Of a stretch of 14,053 bases of DNA, positions 1-7,554 are shown in pieces. The position numbers and the translations under genes are program-made. Numbering within the stretch: position 1 is the first letter of the stretch; each line of letters opens with the position of its first letter. Under the pieces are notes generated by a model. That model was not told where the DNA came from. It saw only the letters and a list, made by a program, of their open reading frames with translations, and searched no databases. This DNA is from an uncultured Saprospiraceae bacterium (GTDB lineage Bacteria > Bacteroidota > Bacteroidia > Chitinophagales > Saprospiraceae). The stretch spans positions 1 through 14,053 of the forward strand of contig CALHKJ010000433.1 of the NCBI GenBank assembly GCA_938033975.1, in the 5' to 3' direction.

Positions 1-316
1 AAAATGGCGTTTGGATGAACTTCCACAGTTCTTTAATGTTTTAAAAGGAGAGATGTCACTAGTAGGTCCGAGACCTGAGAGACAATATTATATTGACCAA
101 ATCATGGAAAAAGCACCGCATTACAAGCACCTCTTAAAAATCAGACCAGGAATCACTTCTTGGGGTCAGGTTAAGTATGGTTATGCTTCCAATCTTGATC
201 AAATGTTGTCTAGATTAAAGTACGATATCATCTACTTAGAAAATATGTCTATCGGTCTAGATATTAAAATTCTGTTTTATACTATCTTGGTTTTGTTTCA
301 AGGAAAAGGAAAATAA
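1..316 (+). CDS. Polyprenyl-phosphate sugar transferase (phosphoglycosyl transferase), C-terminal part; 5' end lies outside the window
   Basis: Only the last ~104 codons are present; the open frame continues through the left edge (codons from base 2 read K-W-R-L-D-E-L-P), so the TTG at base 11 is not a real start. The segment has the LDELPQ element holding the Asp-Glu dyad of the monotopic PglC/WcaJ phosphoglycosyl transferase family, followed by SLVGPRPE and RPGITSWGQV, all family signatures, and the usual hydrophobic tail (LDIKILFYTILVLF). Members move a sugar-1-phosphate from a UDP-sugar to undecaprenyl phosphate at the cytoplasmic face of the inner membrane, the first step of a capsule, O-antigen or exopolysaccharide repeat unit. 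The sugar cannot be read from this fragment. The stop TAA shares its last base with the aroE ATG, suggesting co-translation. The family is certain; the pathway is inferred. Confidence 0.93.
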   Translation, partial: KWRLDELPQFFNVLKGEMSLVGPRPERQYYIDQIMEKAPHYKHLLKIRPGITSWGQVKYGYASNLDQMLSRLKYDIIYLENMSIGLDIKILFYTILVLFQGKGK

Positions 317-1050
317 TGCAGAAAAAATACGGACTCATTGGTTATCCACTCAGCCATACATTTTCACCTGGCTATTTTAAAAATAAATTTAAAGAACAGC
401 ATATTCATGATTGCATGTATGCAAGCTATGAATTGAGCGATATCAAGCAATTTTTGGATTTGGTAAAGGACAAAGAAATTCATGGCTTAAACGTGACCAT
501 TCCGTATAAAGAATTGGTCATGGAATATTTGGATGAGCTTTCTCCAGAAGCAAAAGAAATAGGCGCTGTAAATACCATCAAATTTGATAAGGGAAAGTTG
601 ATTGGATTCAATACCGATGTTATGGGTTTTGAAGATTCACTAAAAGAACTTATTGGAGAAAATCCAATAGAAAATGCATTGGTGCTTGGTTCGGGTGGAG
701 CAGCTAAAGCTGTTTTTTATGTGTTGAAGAATCTTGGCATTGAAACGAAAGTTGTATCAAGATCCGATAAAGGAGATTTACATTATTCAGATTTGAAAGG
801 GCAAATGAGTAATTATCAATTGGTCGTAAATACCAGTCCTCTTGGCATGTATCCCAAACAAGATACCTGTCCAAATATTCCTTATGAGGAAATCACAGAC
901 AATCATTTTTTCTACGACTTGATTTACAATCCCGAAAAAACTTTATTTTTGAAACAAGCTGAAGCCAATGGCGCCAAGATTAAGAATGGGCACAGAATGC
1001 TAATCATTCAAGCTGAAAAATCTTGGGAAATTTGGAATAGATATTCATAA
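316..1050 (+). CDS. aroE: Shikimate dehydrogenase (NADP+), AroE
   Basis: This cytoplasmic enzyme reduces 3-dehydroshikimate to shikimate in the chorismate pathway. The 244-residue product has the whole family pattern: GYPLSHTFSP near residues 9-18 (shikimate-binding Ser13 and Ser17 region), NVTIPYKE with catalytic Lys65, GAVNTI at 83-88, GFNTDVMGF with catalytic Asp101, the LGSGGAAKA nucleotide-binding loop at 124-132, NTSPLGMYP, and a C-terminal GHRMLIIQAEKSW segment. It is shorter than the ~270-residue enterobacterial enzyme, as is usual in Bacteroidota. The ATG overlaps the stop of the upstream sugar transferase by one base and is the only start leaving the N-terminal motif at its normal position. 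The next gene follows with no spacer, so the three are probably one transcript, although the pathways are unrelated. Identity is secure. Confidence 0.96.
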   Translation: MQKKYGLIGYPLSHTFSPGYFKNKFKEQHIHDCMYASYELSDIKQFLDLVKDKEIHGLNVTIPYKELVMEYLDELSPEAKEIGAVNTIKFDKGKLIGFNTDVMGFEDSLKELIGENPIENALVLGSGGAAKAVFYVLKNLGIETKVVSRSDKGDLHYSDLKGQMSNYQLVVNTSPLGMYPKQDTCPNIPYEEITDNHFFYDLIYNPEKTLFLKQAEANGAKIKNGHRMLIIQAEKSWEIWNRYS

Positions 1051-2238
1051 ATGGAAACAGATAAACAAGCATTAGATTTTTCGGATACAAAAATTGCCTA
1101 CGCTCATAAGGACGATAAGGAGTTAAAGGAAACCTACCGATTATTTAAATTAATGAACAGCCCAAGCTTGGTAAAACTTGGCTCAAACATTGGACTCGCT
1201 GCAGTAAAACTTCATCTTCCATTTGCGAAAGCAGCTGTAAAAAAAACCATCTTCTCACAATTTGTTGCTGGTGAAAATTTACTAGATAGTCAAACTGTTA
1301 TCACACATCTGTATGAAAATAATACACTTACAATTCTAGACTATGGTGCTGAAGGAAAATCTACAGATGAGGAACTTGATGCCGTAAGAGATGAAACCAT
1401 CAATGCAGTTAAACTGGCTGCTTCAAATAGTTCTGTTCCTGCTGTAAGTACCAAGATAACAGGACTTGCCAAAAACGAATTATTAGAGAAATTGAATCGT
1501 GATGAAAAACTTGACGTACAAGAAGAACAAGATTACCAAAATTTAGTAGCGCGATTAGATGCCATTTCTAAGACAGCATACGATCTAGGAGTTTCCGTAT
1601 TGGTAGATGCAGAAGAATCTTGGATGCAAATTGCCATGGATCGCTTGGTTGATCAAATGATGGAAACTTACAATAAGGATCGTGTTACAATTTGGAATAC
1701 CTTTCAGCTATACAGAAAAGATAAGCTCGACTTTCTAAAAGAAAGCCACGATCGAGCAAGGTCAAATGGATATTTGCTTGGAGCAAAATTGGTAAGAGGT
1801 GCCTACATGGATAAAGAGGCAAATAGGGCAATGGAGATGGGATATGAAAATCCAATTCAAAGTTCTAAAGAAAATACAGATAAAGACTTTAATCTTGCCT
1901 TAGATTTCTGTGTAGAAAATCATGAAACAATCGCTTCAGTTTGCGCCTCTCATAATCTAAAGAGTAATCTTCATCAAGCCAAACTGATAGACCAAAATGG
2001 GATTGACAAAAAGCACCCACACCTTAATTTTTGTCAGCTTTACGGAATGAGTGACAACATCACTTTTAATCTTGCTAATGCCGGTTACAATGTTGCCAAG
2101 TATCTAGTCTATGGTCCTGTAAATGAGGTCTTACCTTATCTAGTAAGACGAGCAAAAGAAAACTCTTCTGTGACAGGAGATATGTCCCGAGAGCTGAAAC
2201 TGGTTCACGACGAAATGAAAAGAAGGGGACTGCGTTAA
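1051..2238 (+). CDS. Proline dehydrogenase (FAD-dependent, stand-alone PRODH)
   Basis: The enzyme oxidises L-proline to pyrroline-5-carboxylate with FAD and passes electrons to the quinone pool; it normally acts at the inner membrane. The 395-residue product is a PRODH (beta/alpha)8 barrel without the aldehyde dehydrogenase half of PutA. Family motifs are in order: LVDAEES (184-190), TFQLYRKD (217-224), GAKLVRGAYMDKE (244-256), the LYGMSDN stretch (330-336) and YGPVNEVLPYLVRRAKEN (354-371), whose Arg366-Arg367 pair matches the arginines that bind the proline carboxylate in PutA. Residues 1-110 form the helical N-terminal arm usual in Bacteroidota homologues. The ATG follows the aroE stop directly with no intervening base, so translation is likely coupled. 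Its stop overlaps a convergent gene remnant on the other strand. A pyrroline-5-carboxylate dehydrogenase must be encoded elsewhere. Confidence 0.94.
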   Translation: METDKQALDFSDTKIAYAHKDDKELKETYRLFKLMNSPSLVKLGSNIGLAAVKLHLPFAKAAVKKTIFSQFVAGENLLDSQTVITHLYENNTLTILDYGAEGKSTDEELDAVRDETINAVKLAASNSSVPAVSTKITGLAKNELLEKLNRDEKLDVQEEQDYQNLVARLDAISKTAYDLGVSVLVDAEESWMQIAMDRLVDQMMETYNKDRVTIWNTFQLYRKDKLDFLKESHDRARSNGYLLGAKLVRGAYMDKEANRAMEMGYENPIQSSKENTDKDFNLALDFCVENHETIASVCASHNLKSNLHQAKLIDQNGIDKKHPHLNFCQLYGMSDNITFNLANAGYNVAKYLVYGPVNEVLPYLVRRAKENSSVTGDMSRELKLVHDEMKRRGLR

Positions 2239-2348
2239 TATTGATCTGTAGCTAACATCACCAAAGTAAAAATATTAACTATTTCAATTCCTTGCTCCAT
2301 TGCACGCTTTGCAAACTCAAGATTTTCTGCTCCAGAATTGAAAATGAT
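2235..2348 (-). pseudogene. C-terminal remnant of a CoA-binding domain (YccU-like) protein gene
   Basis: Read on the minus strand, 37 codons ending in TAA (bases 2237-2235) give IIFNSGAENLEF, then AKRAMEQGIEIVN and TLVMLATDQY. This matches the usual end of small CoA_binding_2/YccU-family proteins (RIIFNPGTEN...GI..V..CTLVML.TGQY), including the natural terminal Tyr. Upstream of the first Ile the resemblance stops and a TGA (2369-2367) closes the frame 6 codons further, so the Rossmann-type N-terminal two thirds, which bind CoA, are gone. The conserved Pro of NPGTEN is Ser and the Ala-Cys before TLVML is Ile-Phe, consistent with decay. The remnant is convergent with the proline dehydrogenase gene and shares 3 bases with its end. 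The resemblance was judged by eye from family knowledge; it cannot encode a working protein. Confidence 0.7.
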
Positions 2349-2369
2349 TTTGACTAGGAACAGCAATCA

Positions 2370-2550
2370 GCAAATTGGAATTATAAAAAATCTTTTCTGA
2401 GATTAGTTTGAGTTATTCATGTGTTCTATAACACATATTAGTCTAATGAAATAATGGTAGTTGTTGAGCGAATGTTTGCTAAATCCTGACAGCATTTCAC
2501 TAAGATGCATTCTGCTCAAGTTTTAATTGTACAGTAAAAGCAGACTGTTA
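2370..2550. other. Gene-free convergent intergenic stretch with two adjacent dyads
   Basis: This AT-rich stretch separates the CoA-binding remnant from the end of the transporter gene. I see no gene in it. Bases 2419-2436 form a perfect 7-bp inverted repeat (ATGTGTT, loop CTAT, AACACAT) and bases 2437-2447 directly after form a second (ATTAG, T, CTAAT). Neither is followed by a T-run on either strand, so a standard intrinsic terminator is not shown, though the site lies where convergent transcripts should end. A 35-codon minus-strand frame starting with ATG near 2512 has no recognisable relatives and is probably chance. Confidence 0.5.
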
Positions 2551-3729
2551 TTAAACATGATTTTTGTTACCAGACATATTTTTTTTCAAGCCAAACAACA
2601 AAAAGATACATACAATCATTATTGAAAATGCTAAGAAAATAAAACTTAATATTAAACTTGACCAAGTAGAAATAAGTCCCAATAGTATTGGTCCCGTCAT
2701 AAACCCAGCAAATCCTATTCCAGAGACTATTGAAATCCCTATGGAAGCGGGAACGCCTTTTGTATTTCCCGCTAATCTAAATATTTCTGGAATAACTACA
2801 GAAAGACCCACTCCAAGTATTCCGAATCCTAGGATTGAAAAATAAAAATTAGTACTAACGATCAAAAGATATCCTATAAAAGCAATAGCATTACCGCCAA
2901 TGATAATATAGAAAGAACCTATTTTTTCGCTAATTCCATCACCAAAAAATCTGCCTAAGGTCATTAAAAGAGAAAAAGCAATAAAACCCAATCCTGCTTG
3001 ACTTTCATTGACTTGAACTACATCGAAAAGAAATAAATTACTCCAATGCTCAACTGCTCCTTCATTGCACATTATAATAAATGCAACAATTGACAATCCT
3101 AAAAGAGGACGAATGTTGTTAAATTTATTTTCACTTTCAATATTTTCAATCTTCTCTTCGACAATTGTAGAATAGAATTTTGAAAAATACCAGTTGGAAA
3201 ACAAAATGAAAATAGAAATCAACATCATATGTAGTGCAGGATTTGAAAGTAATCCGATCAATATGCTTCCTATACCTGCTCCCAAAAATCCACCTAGACT
3301 AAAGAAACCATGAGCTGAAGACATAAAATGTGTTGAGTCTCTTTTTTCAATAGTTGAAACTAAGGCATTCATTGAGACGTCTGTAAACCCTGAAAATAAT
3401 CCCGTAATCAGAAGGCTACTACACAAGGCATAATAATTAGGTGCAAGCAAGGGTAAATTAAAAGACAATGCATACAAAATTATGCCTAATTTCGTCGAAC
3501 TACCAATACCAATTTTTTTATTAATAGATGGAATAAAAGGAATTGAAATTAGTAATCCCAGGGCCATACAAAAAAGAGCTATTCCTATTTGTCCATCATC
3601 TAATGAAAATTTTGTTTTTATATGAGGGAGATACAATACCCAGGTTCCCGTCATGATATTTATGGAGGCAAATACCCATGCCAGCGAGAAGTAGTTTTTG
3701 TTCGATAAAATGCGCTTTAAAGAATTCAA
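2551..3729 (-). CDS. MFS transporter, YbjJ-like
   Basis: A 392-residue, very hydrophobic protein with about 12 predicted membrane helices split by a charged central loop (about 188-207, rich in Glu, Lys and Asn), as in the major facilitator superfamily. Two segments point to the YbjJ-like subgroup: GFTDVSMNALV (114-124) followed by MSSAHGFFSLGGFLGAGIGS (136-155), and EGAVEHWS (223-230) at the start of the second half. Substrates of this group are poorly known. The start is TTG at 3729: an in-frame stop lies two codons upstream, an AAGG lies just before it, and the next Met (residue 26) would cut into the first membrane helix. It lies 130 bases behind the GH31 gene on the same strand, so it may be the distal gene of the glycogen operon, possibly moving a sugar; that role is only contextual. 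Confidence 0.86.
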   Translation of the reverse strand: MNSLKRILSNKNYFSLAWVFASINIMTGTWVLYLPHIKTKFSLDDGQIGIALFCMALGLLISIPFIPSINKKIGIGSSTKLGIILYALSFNLPLLAPNYYALCSSLLITGLFSGFTDVSMNALVSTIEKRDSTHFMSSAHGFFSLGGFLGAGIGSILIGLLSNPALHMMLISIFILFSNWYFSKFYSTIVEEKIENIESENKFNNIRPLLGLSIVAFIIMCNEGAVEHWSNLFLFDVVQVNESQAGLGFIAFSLLMTLGRFFGDGISEKIGSFYIIIGGNAIAFIGYLLIVSTNFYFSILGFGILGVGLSVVIPEIFRLAGNTKGVPASIGISIVSGIGFAGFMTGPILLGLISTWSSLILSFIFLAFSIMIVCIFLLFGLKKNMSGNKNHV

Positions 3730-3859
3730 GCCTTAATTGATTAAGTTAAATAAAACTCATAAGGTAATGGTAATCCTAAAAATCAAGATATTTCGGGTCA
3801 ACAAAGTACGACTTGTTTATTTCAGAATTTTTTACCTTGACCTACCCACATATTGACTT

Positions 3860-6226
3860 TTACCAATGAATAACAATTTGCTTAAAGCCAGCATTGATCA
3901 ATGAATCTGCACTTATTGATTGGCCATCCACTTTTATTTCAGCAAGCTCACCTGGAAGCCCAATAAGATTCAATTTGAAACTTTTAATTTCTGAATCATA
4001 ATTGCCTTCATTACTTTGCACTATTTCCATTTGACCTTGAGTCCCAATTAAAGTGAATTTTGAGTAATTGAAATCTCCTTTCTCGTAAGCATATCCATTT
4101 TTATCATCGTCATAAAAATAACTGTCTTCTGTTCCTAGTTTATAATAGACATCCAAGCTAACAGTGTCTATTTTTTTCTCTCCGACAAATTGTTGTATTG
4201 GATATCTCGGAATTATTCCGCCAGCTTTTATGAAAATAGGCATTTCGTCTATTGGAGCATTTACTTCATGCTCCTCACCTCCATCATATAGCTCATTGGT
4301 CCAAAAATGATACCATTGAGAAGCAGGTAAGTAAACCTTTCTTGATCGCGCAAGATCTTCTATAACTGGACATACTAAAATATGATCTCCACATAAAAAT
4401 TCATGATCACGGTCTTTCGTTTCAATATCAGACTGATCAAAAAATACTAAAGGTCTCAACATAGGGGTTCCTTCATTATAATATTGATAGAAGGTTGTAT
4501 AAATATATGGTAGCAATTGATATCTAAGCTCTACTGATTTCCTAAAGACATTTAAGCATTCTTCGCCAAAAGACCATGGCTCCTGATCGCCATGATCACC
4601 TGATGAGTGTACTCGATAAAAAGGGTGGAAAATTCCTAACTGAATCCATCGCATCATCAATTCAGGTTTTGGTTCATTAATAAATCCACCAATATCAGAA
4701 CCACTGAATGAGATTCCTGAAATGGCTAGACGCTGAGCTTGTACGTCTGCGAGCCACAAATGCTCAAAAGTTGCAATGTTATCTCCTGTCCAAACCGATG
4801 AGTATCTTTGCAGTCCAGAATATCCTGACCTAGTGATAATAAGGGTACGTTCACCATTTCTAAATTTCTTAACGCCTTCAGCAGTTGCCCTTGCCATCTG
4901 CATTCCATAAATATTATGTGCTTTCCTGTGTCCAGTTTGATGACCATCATAATCATGAATCACATCTAATGGGAAGGTTTTACTTTCCACTTCAAATAAT
5001 GCGGGCTCGTTCATATCGTTCCATACTCCGGCCACACCCACATCTTCGATGAGTCCCTTATAGAGTCCAGCCCACCATTCTCTCACCTCTGGTCTAGTGA
5101 AATCAGGGAAATAGCATTCTCCTGGCCAGACCTTCCCTTCAACATAATTACCGTCAATCCTTTTGCAGAAATATCCTTTTTCCATTCCTTCTTTAAAAAC
5201 AGAATAGTTCTTATCTATTTTGATACCCGGATCTATAATCACCATAGTCTGAAATCCTTGTTCTTTCAAATTTCCTACCATACCTTTTGGGTCGGGAAAT
5301 CTTTCTTTATCCCAAGTAAAACATCTAAAACCATCCATGTAATCTATATCCAGATAAATGGCATCACAGGGTATACGCAGATCCCTCATTTTAGCAGCAA
5401 TATCTAGGACTTGTTTTTCTGGATAGTAACTCCACTTGCATTGTTGGAAGCCTAAAGCCCATAAAGGCGGCATCTCTGGCACACCAGTAAGGCGAGTATA
5501 TCGCTTGCAGACATCCATAAGTTGAGGGCCAGCAATAAAGTAGTAATTCATCTCTCCTCCTTGAGCCCAGAAGCTAGTAACATCTGCTCTCTCTAATCCA
5601 AAATCAAAATGTGATTGATAGGTGTTGTCAAAGAAAATTCCATAGGCTCCATTTTTATGTAAGCCATAATATATCGGGATACTTTTGTACAGAGGGTCTG
5701 TATCTTTGTGATAACCATATTCATCGGTACCCCAGTTTGTAAATTTCTTTTTCTTTATATTAAGATCAGTTGGTTTATCGCCCAAACCATAAAAGCTTTC
5801 TCCTTCTTGGAGTACTTTACTATTTTGAACAATATAACCTCCAAACTTTTCATTCTTTTCCCAATGAAACCCTTTTTCTTCATCACAAAGTACTTTGCCG
5901 TCAATTGATTTAAAAGTAACTTTTAAATTTTGTTTATTAATGACACATCTTATGGTAGTGGTCTTCACAATAAACTCGTCACCTCGGTCATCTATGATAA
6001 AGTCAACATGAGGATAAACAAATTTTTCATCTAAAGCATATGAAAAGTCATTATCAAAATAACCATCCACACTATATCTTATTCTTAAAATATCATTGGT
6101 GATTGGATAAATCCTAAGTTTTAGATCTTCTGAAGATTCTATTTCTATAACACCATCAGTGACAGAATGAGACACATATTGCTTAGGGTAATTTTCCTTC
6201 TCACTATAAACAATTTGATTTTTCAT
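3860..6226 (-). CDS. Glycoside hydrolase family 31 alpha-glucosidase, cytoplasmic
   Basis: GH31 enzymes release alpha-linked glucose from non-reducing ends with retention. Counting from the ATG at 6226 (788 residues), an N-terminal beta domain with the FYGLGDKP motif (about 145-152) leads into the (beta/alpha)8 barrel: YLDIDYMDGFRCFTWD, then GVWNDMNEPALF with the nucleophile Asp404, then SGYSGLQRYSSVWTGDN with the acid/base Asp482, and FYRVHSSGDHG. C-terminal beta domains complete the usual length. No signal peptide is visible, so it should act in the cytoplasm. An in-frame TTG three codons upstream (6235) could also serve, but the ATG is preferred. It follows glgC by about 46 bases on the same strand, which suggests it degrades glycogen or its oligosaccharides, or processes imported malto- or isomalto-oligosaccharides. 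Linkage preference (alpha-1,4, alpha-1,6 or alpha-xyloside) cannot be read from motifs with certainty. Confidence 0.93.
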   Translation of the reverse strand: MKNQIVYSEKENYPKQYVSHSVTDGVIEIESSEDLKLRIYPITNDILRIRYSVDGYFDNDFSYALDEKFVYPHVDFIIDDRGDEFIVKTTTIRCVINKQNLKVTFKSIDGKVLCDEEKGFHWEKNEKFGGYIVQNSKVLQEGESFYGLGDKPTDLNIKKKKFTNWGTDEYGYHKDTDPLYKSIPIYYGLHKNGAYGIFFDNTYQSHFDFGLERADVTSFWAQGGEMNYYFIAGPQLMDVCKRYTRLTGVPEMPPLWALGFQQCKWSYYPEKQVLDIAAKMRDLRIPCDAIYLDIDYMDGFRCFTWDKERFPDPKGMVGNLKEQGFQTMVIIDPGIKIDKNYSVFKEGMEKGYFCKRIDGNYVEGKVWPGECYFPDFTRPEVREWWAGLYKGLIEDVGVAGVWNDMNEPALFEVESKTFPLDVIHDYDGHQTGHRKAHNIYGMQMARATAEGVKKFRNGERTLIITRSGYSGLQRYSSVWTGDNIATFEHLWLADVQAQRLAISGISFSGSDIGGFINEPKPELMMRWIQLGIFHPFYRVHSSGDHGDQEPWSFGEECLNVFRKSVELRYQLLPYIYTTFYQYYNEGTPMLRPLVFFDQSDIETKDRDHEFLCGDHILVCPVIEDLARSRKVYLPASQWYHFWTNELYDGGEEHEVNAPIDEMPIFIKAGGIIPRYPIQQFVGEKKIDTVSLDVYYKLGTEDSYFYDDDKNGYAYEKGDFNYSKFTLIGTQGQMEIVQSNEGNYDSEIKSFKLNLIGLPGELAEIKVDGQSISADSLINAGFKQIVIHW

Positions 6227-6272
6227 ATTATTCAATTTTCTAAGCTCGCAAAGCTAATAAACTTAATAACAT

Positions 6273-7553
6273 TTAAACCAAACCTATCATACTATTAGAC
6301 TCTATAAATGCTGATCTTTTTACAATAATAATACCATCTCTAATACAATATTGATCATTTTCAAAATCCTTTAGCCCTGGCCCTCCTATAATCGTCACGT
6401 TGTTTCCTATTCGTACATTCTTATCAAAAATGGCATTTTGAATCATACAGTCAGAACCGATTCCTAATAGTTTGTTATCTGGTAACTGATCCATGTCATC
6501 CACTGATTGATAGTAGTTATTACCCATAACAATCGAATCACGTATTATTGTTCTAGGTCCTATCCTAGATCTCACTCCAATAATACAGCGTGAAATTTCT
6601 TCAGCGTGACAAATAACCCCTCCTGAAATCAATCCATGTGTAATTTTAGTGCCAAAATATTTTGAAGGGGCAAGCATCCGGGAATGTGTATAAATTTTAT
6701 CTTGATTGTCATACAAGTGAAATTCTGGCAAGAAACCTGTAAGTCTTAAGTTGGCTTCCATAAAAGAACTAATGGTACCAATGTCTGCCCAGTAACCATC
6801 ATACATAAAACTACATACTTTATACTCATCACTATTGACAGTATATGGAATAAAGTCTTTTCCAAAATCATTTTTGGTCTTTTTTTCCTCAAATAATTTT
6901 TTCATGGTACTTCTTTTAAAAACATAAATACCCATTGACGCAAGATAATTTTTACCCTGTGATACAAAACTATTGGGTAATTCAGATTTCCATTTACCTA
7001 CTATATCTATAGGAGGTTTTTCAACAAAATCATTGATGACTCCCTCTCCATTTACTTTCATTATACCAAAACCTGTTGTATCCTTCTCTACAACAGGAAT
7101 GGTTGCGACGGTAACATCTGCATCTTGTTCATTGTGATACTTAATCAATTCCTCTAAATCCATTTTGTATAATTGATCTCCAGATAGCACCAAGATTGTA
7201 TCGTGATCTATTCGATCATATTTCGACATATTTTGCCTTACTGCATCTGCAGTTCCTAGATACCAATCTGTGTTTTCATTCGTTTGCTCCGCTGCTAAAA
7301 TATCCACAAAGCCTTTCGAAAATGCATCAAATCTATAGGATTCAGAAATATGTGTATTGAGTGAGGCAGAATTGTGCATTGTTAAAACAAATATCTTTCT
7401 AATGTTCGAATTGATACAATTGCTTAAAGGAATATCTACAAGACGATATTTCCCCACAATAGGTACTGCTGGTTTTGATCTATGTTCGGTTAGTGGATGT
7501 AAGCGAGATCCGACCCCTCCACCAAGTACTACTGCAATTGTTTTGTCAATCAT
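6273..7553 (-). CDS. glgC: Glucose-1-phosphate adenylyltransferase (ADP-glucose pyrophosphorylase)
   Basis: It makes ADP-glucose from glucose-1-phosphate and ATP, the committed and usually allosterically controlled step of glycogen synthesis. The 426-residue protein begins with the nucleotidyltransferase signature VVLGGGVGSRLHPLT and SKPAVPIVGKYR (GGG 11-13, Arg17, Lys27), followed by GTADAVRQ (100-107), SGDQLYKMD (124-132) with the metal-binding Asp126, FVEKP with Lys179 for glucose-1-phosphate, and YWADIGTISSFMEANLRL (254-271). A C-terminal left-handed beta-helix contains RIGPRTIIRDSIVMGNNYY, a pattern shared with plant and cyanobacterial enzymes. The ATG at 7553 is chosen because it gives MIDKTIAVVLGGG, the normal N-terminus; the open frame extends 22 codons upstream, but that part overlaps the end of glgA. 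The start lies one base after the glgA stop (TGA-T-ATG), so translation is probably coupled. Confidence 0.96.
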   Translation of the reverse strand: MIDKTIAVVLGGGVGSRLHPLTEHRSKPAVPIVGKYRLVDIPLSNCINSNIRKIFVLTMHNSASLNTHISESYRFDAFSKGFVDILAAEQTNENTDWYLGTADAVRQNMSKYDRIDHDTILVLSGDQLYKMDLEELIKYHNEQDADVTVATIPVVEKDTTGFGIMKVNGEGVINDFVEKPPIDIVGKWKSELPNSFVSQGKNYLASMGIYVFKRSTMKKLFEEKKTKNDFGKDFIPYTVNSDEYKVCSFMYDGYWADIGTISSFMEANLRLTGFLPEFHLYDNQDKIYTHSRMLAPSKYFGTKITHGLISGGVICHAEEISRCIIGVRSRIGPRTIIRDSIVMGNNYYQSVDDMDQLPDNKLLGIGSDCMIQNAIFDKNVRIGNNVTIIGGPGLKDFENDQYCIRDGIIIVKRSAFIESNSMIGLV

Positions 7554-7554
7554 A

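Noticed and set aside
2564..2845. 93-codon plus-strand open frame opposite the MFS transporter gene
   Set aside because: It is the antisense of a clear membrane protein gene, and its product shows no family motif.
3730..3859. Possible terminator and promoter between the GH31 and MFS genes
   Set aside because: GGTCAA/TTGACC and a bulged AACAA-GT/ACTTTGTT pairing exist, but no T-run follows, and the TACTTTG word is one base short of the -7 consensus.
4726..4956. 76-codon minus-strand frame inside the GH31 gene
   Set aside because: It is another frame of the same strand within conserved catalytic-domain sequence; no homology is visible.
5708..5908. 66-codon plus-strand frame opposite the GH31 gene
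   Set aside because: It is an antisense shadow of the conserved N-terminal domain, with no motif.
6240..6272. 10-codon frame (MLLSLLALRA) directly after the glgC stop, before the GH31 gene
   Set aside because: It could be called a leader peptide, but it is very short, lacks regulatory codons or an attenuator, and is probably chance.
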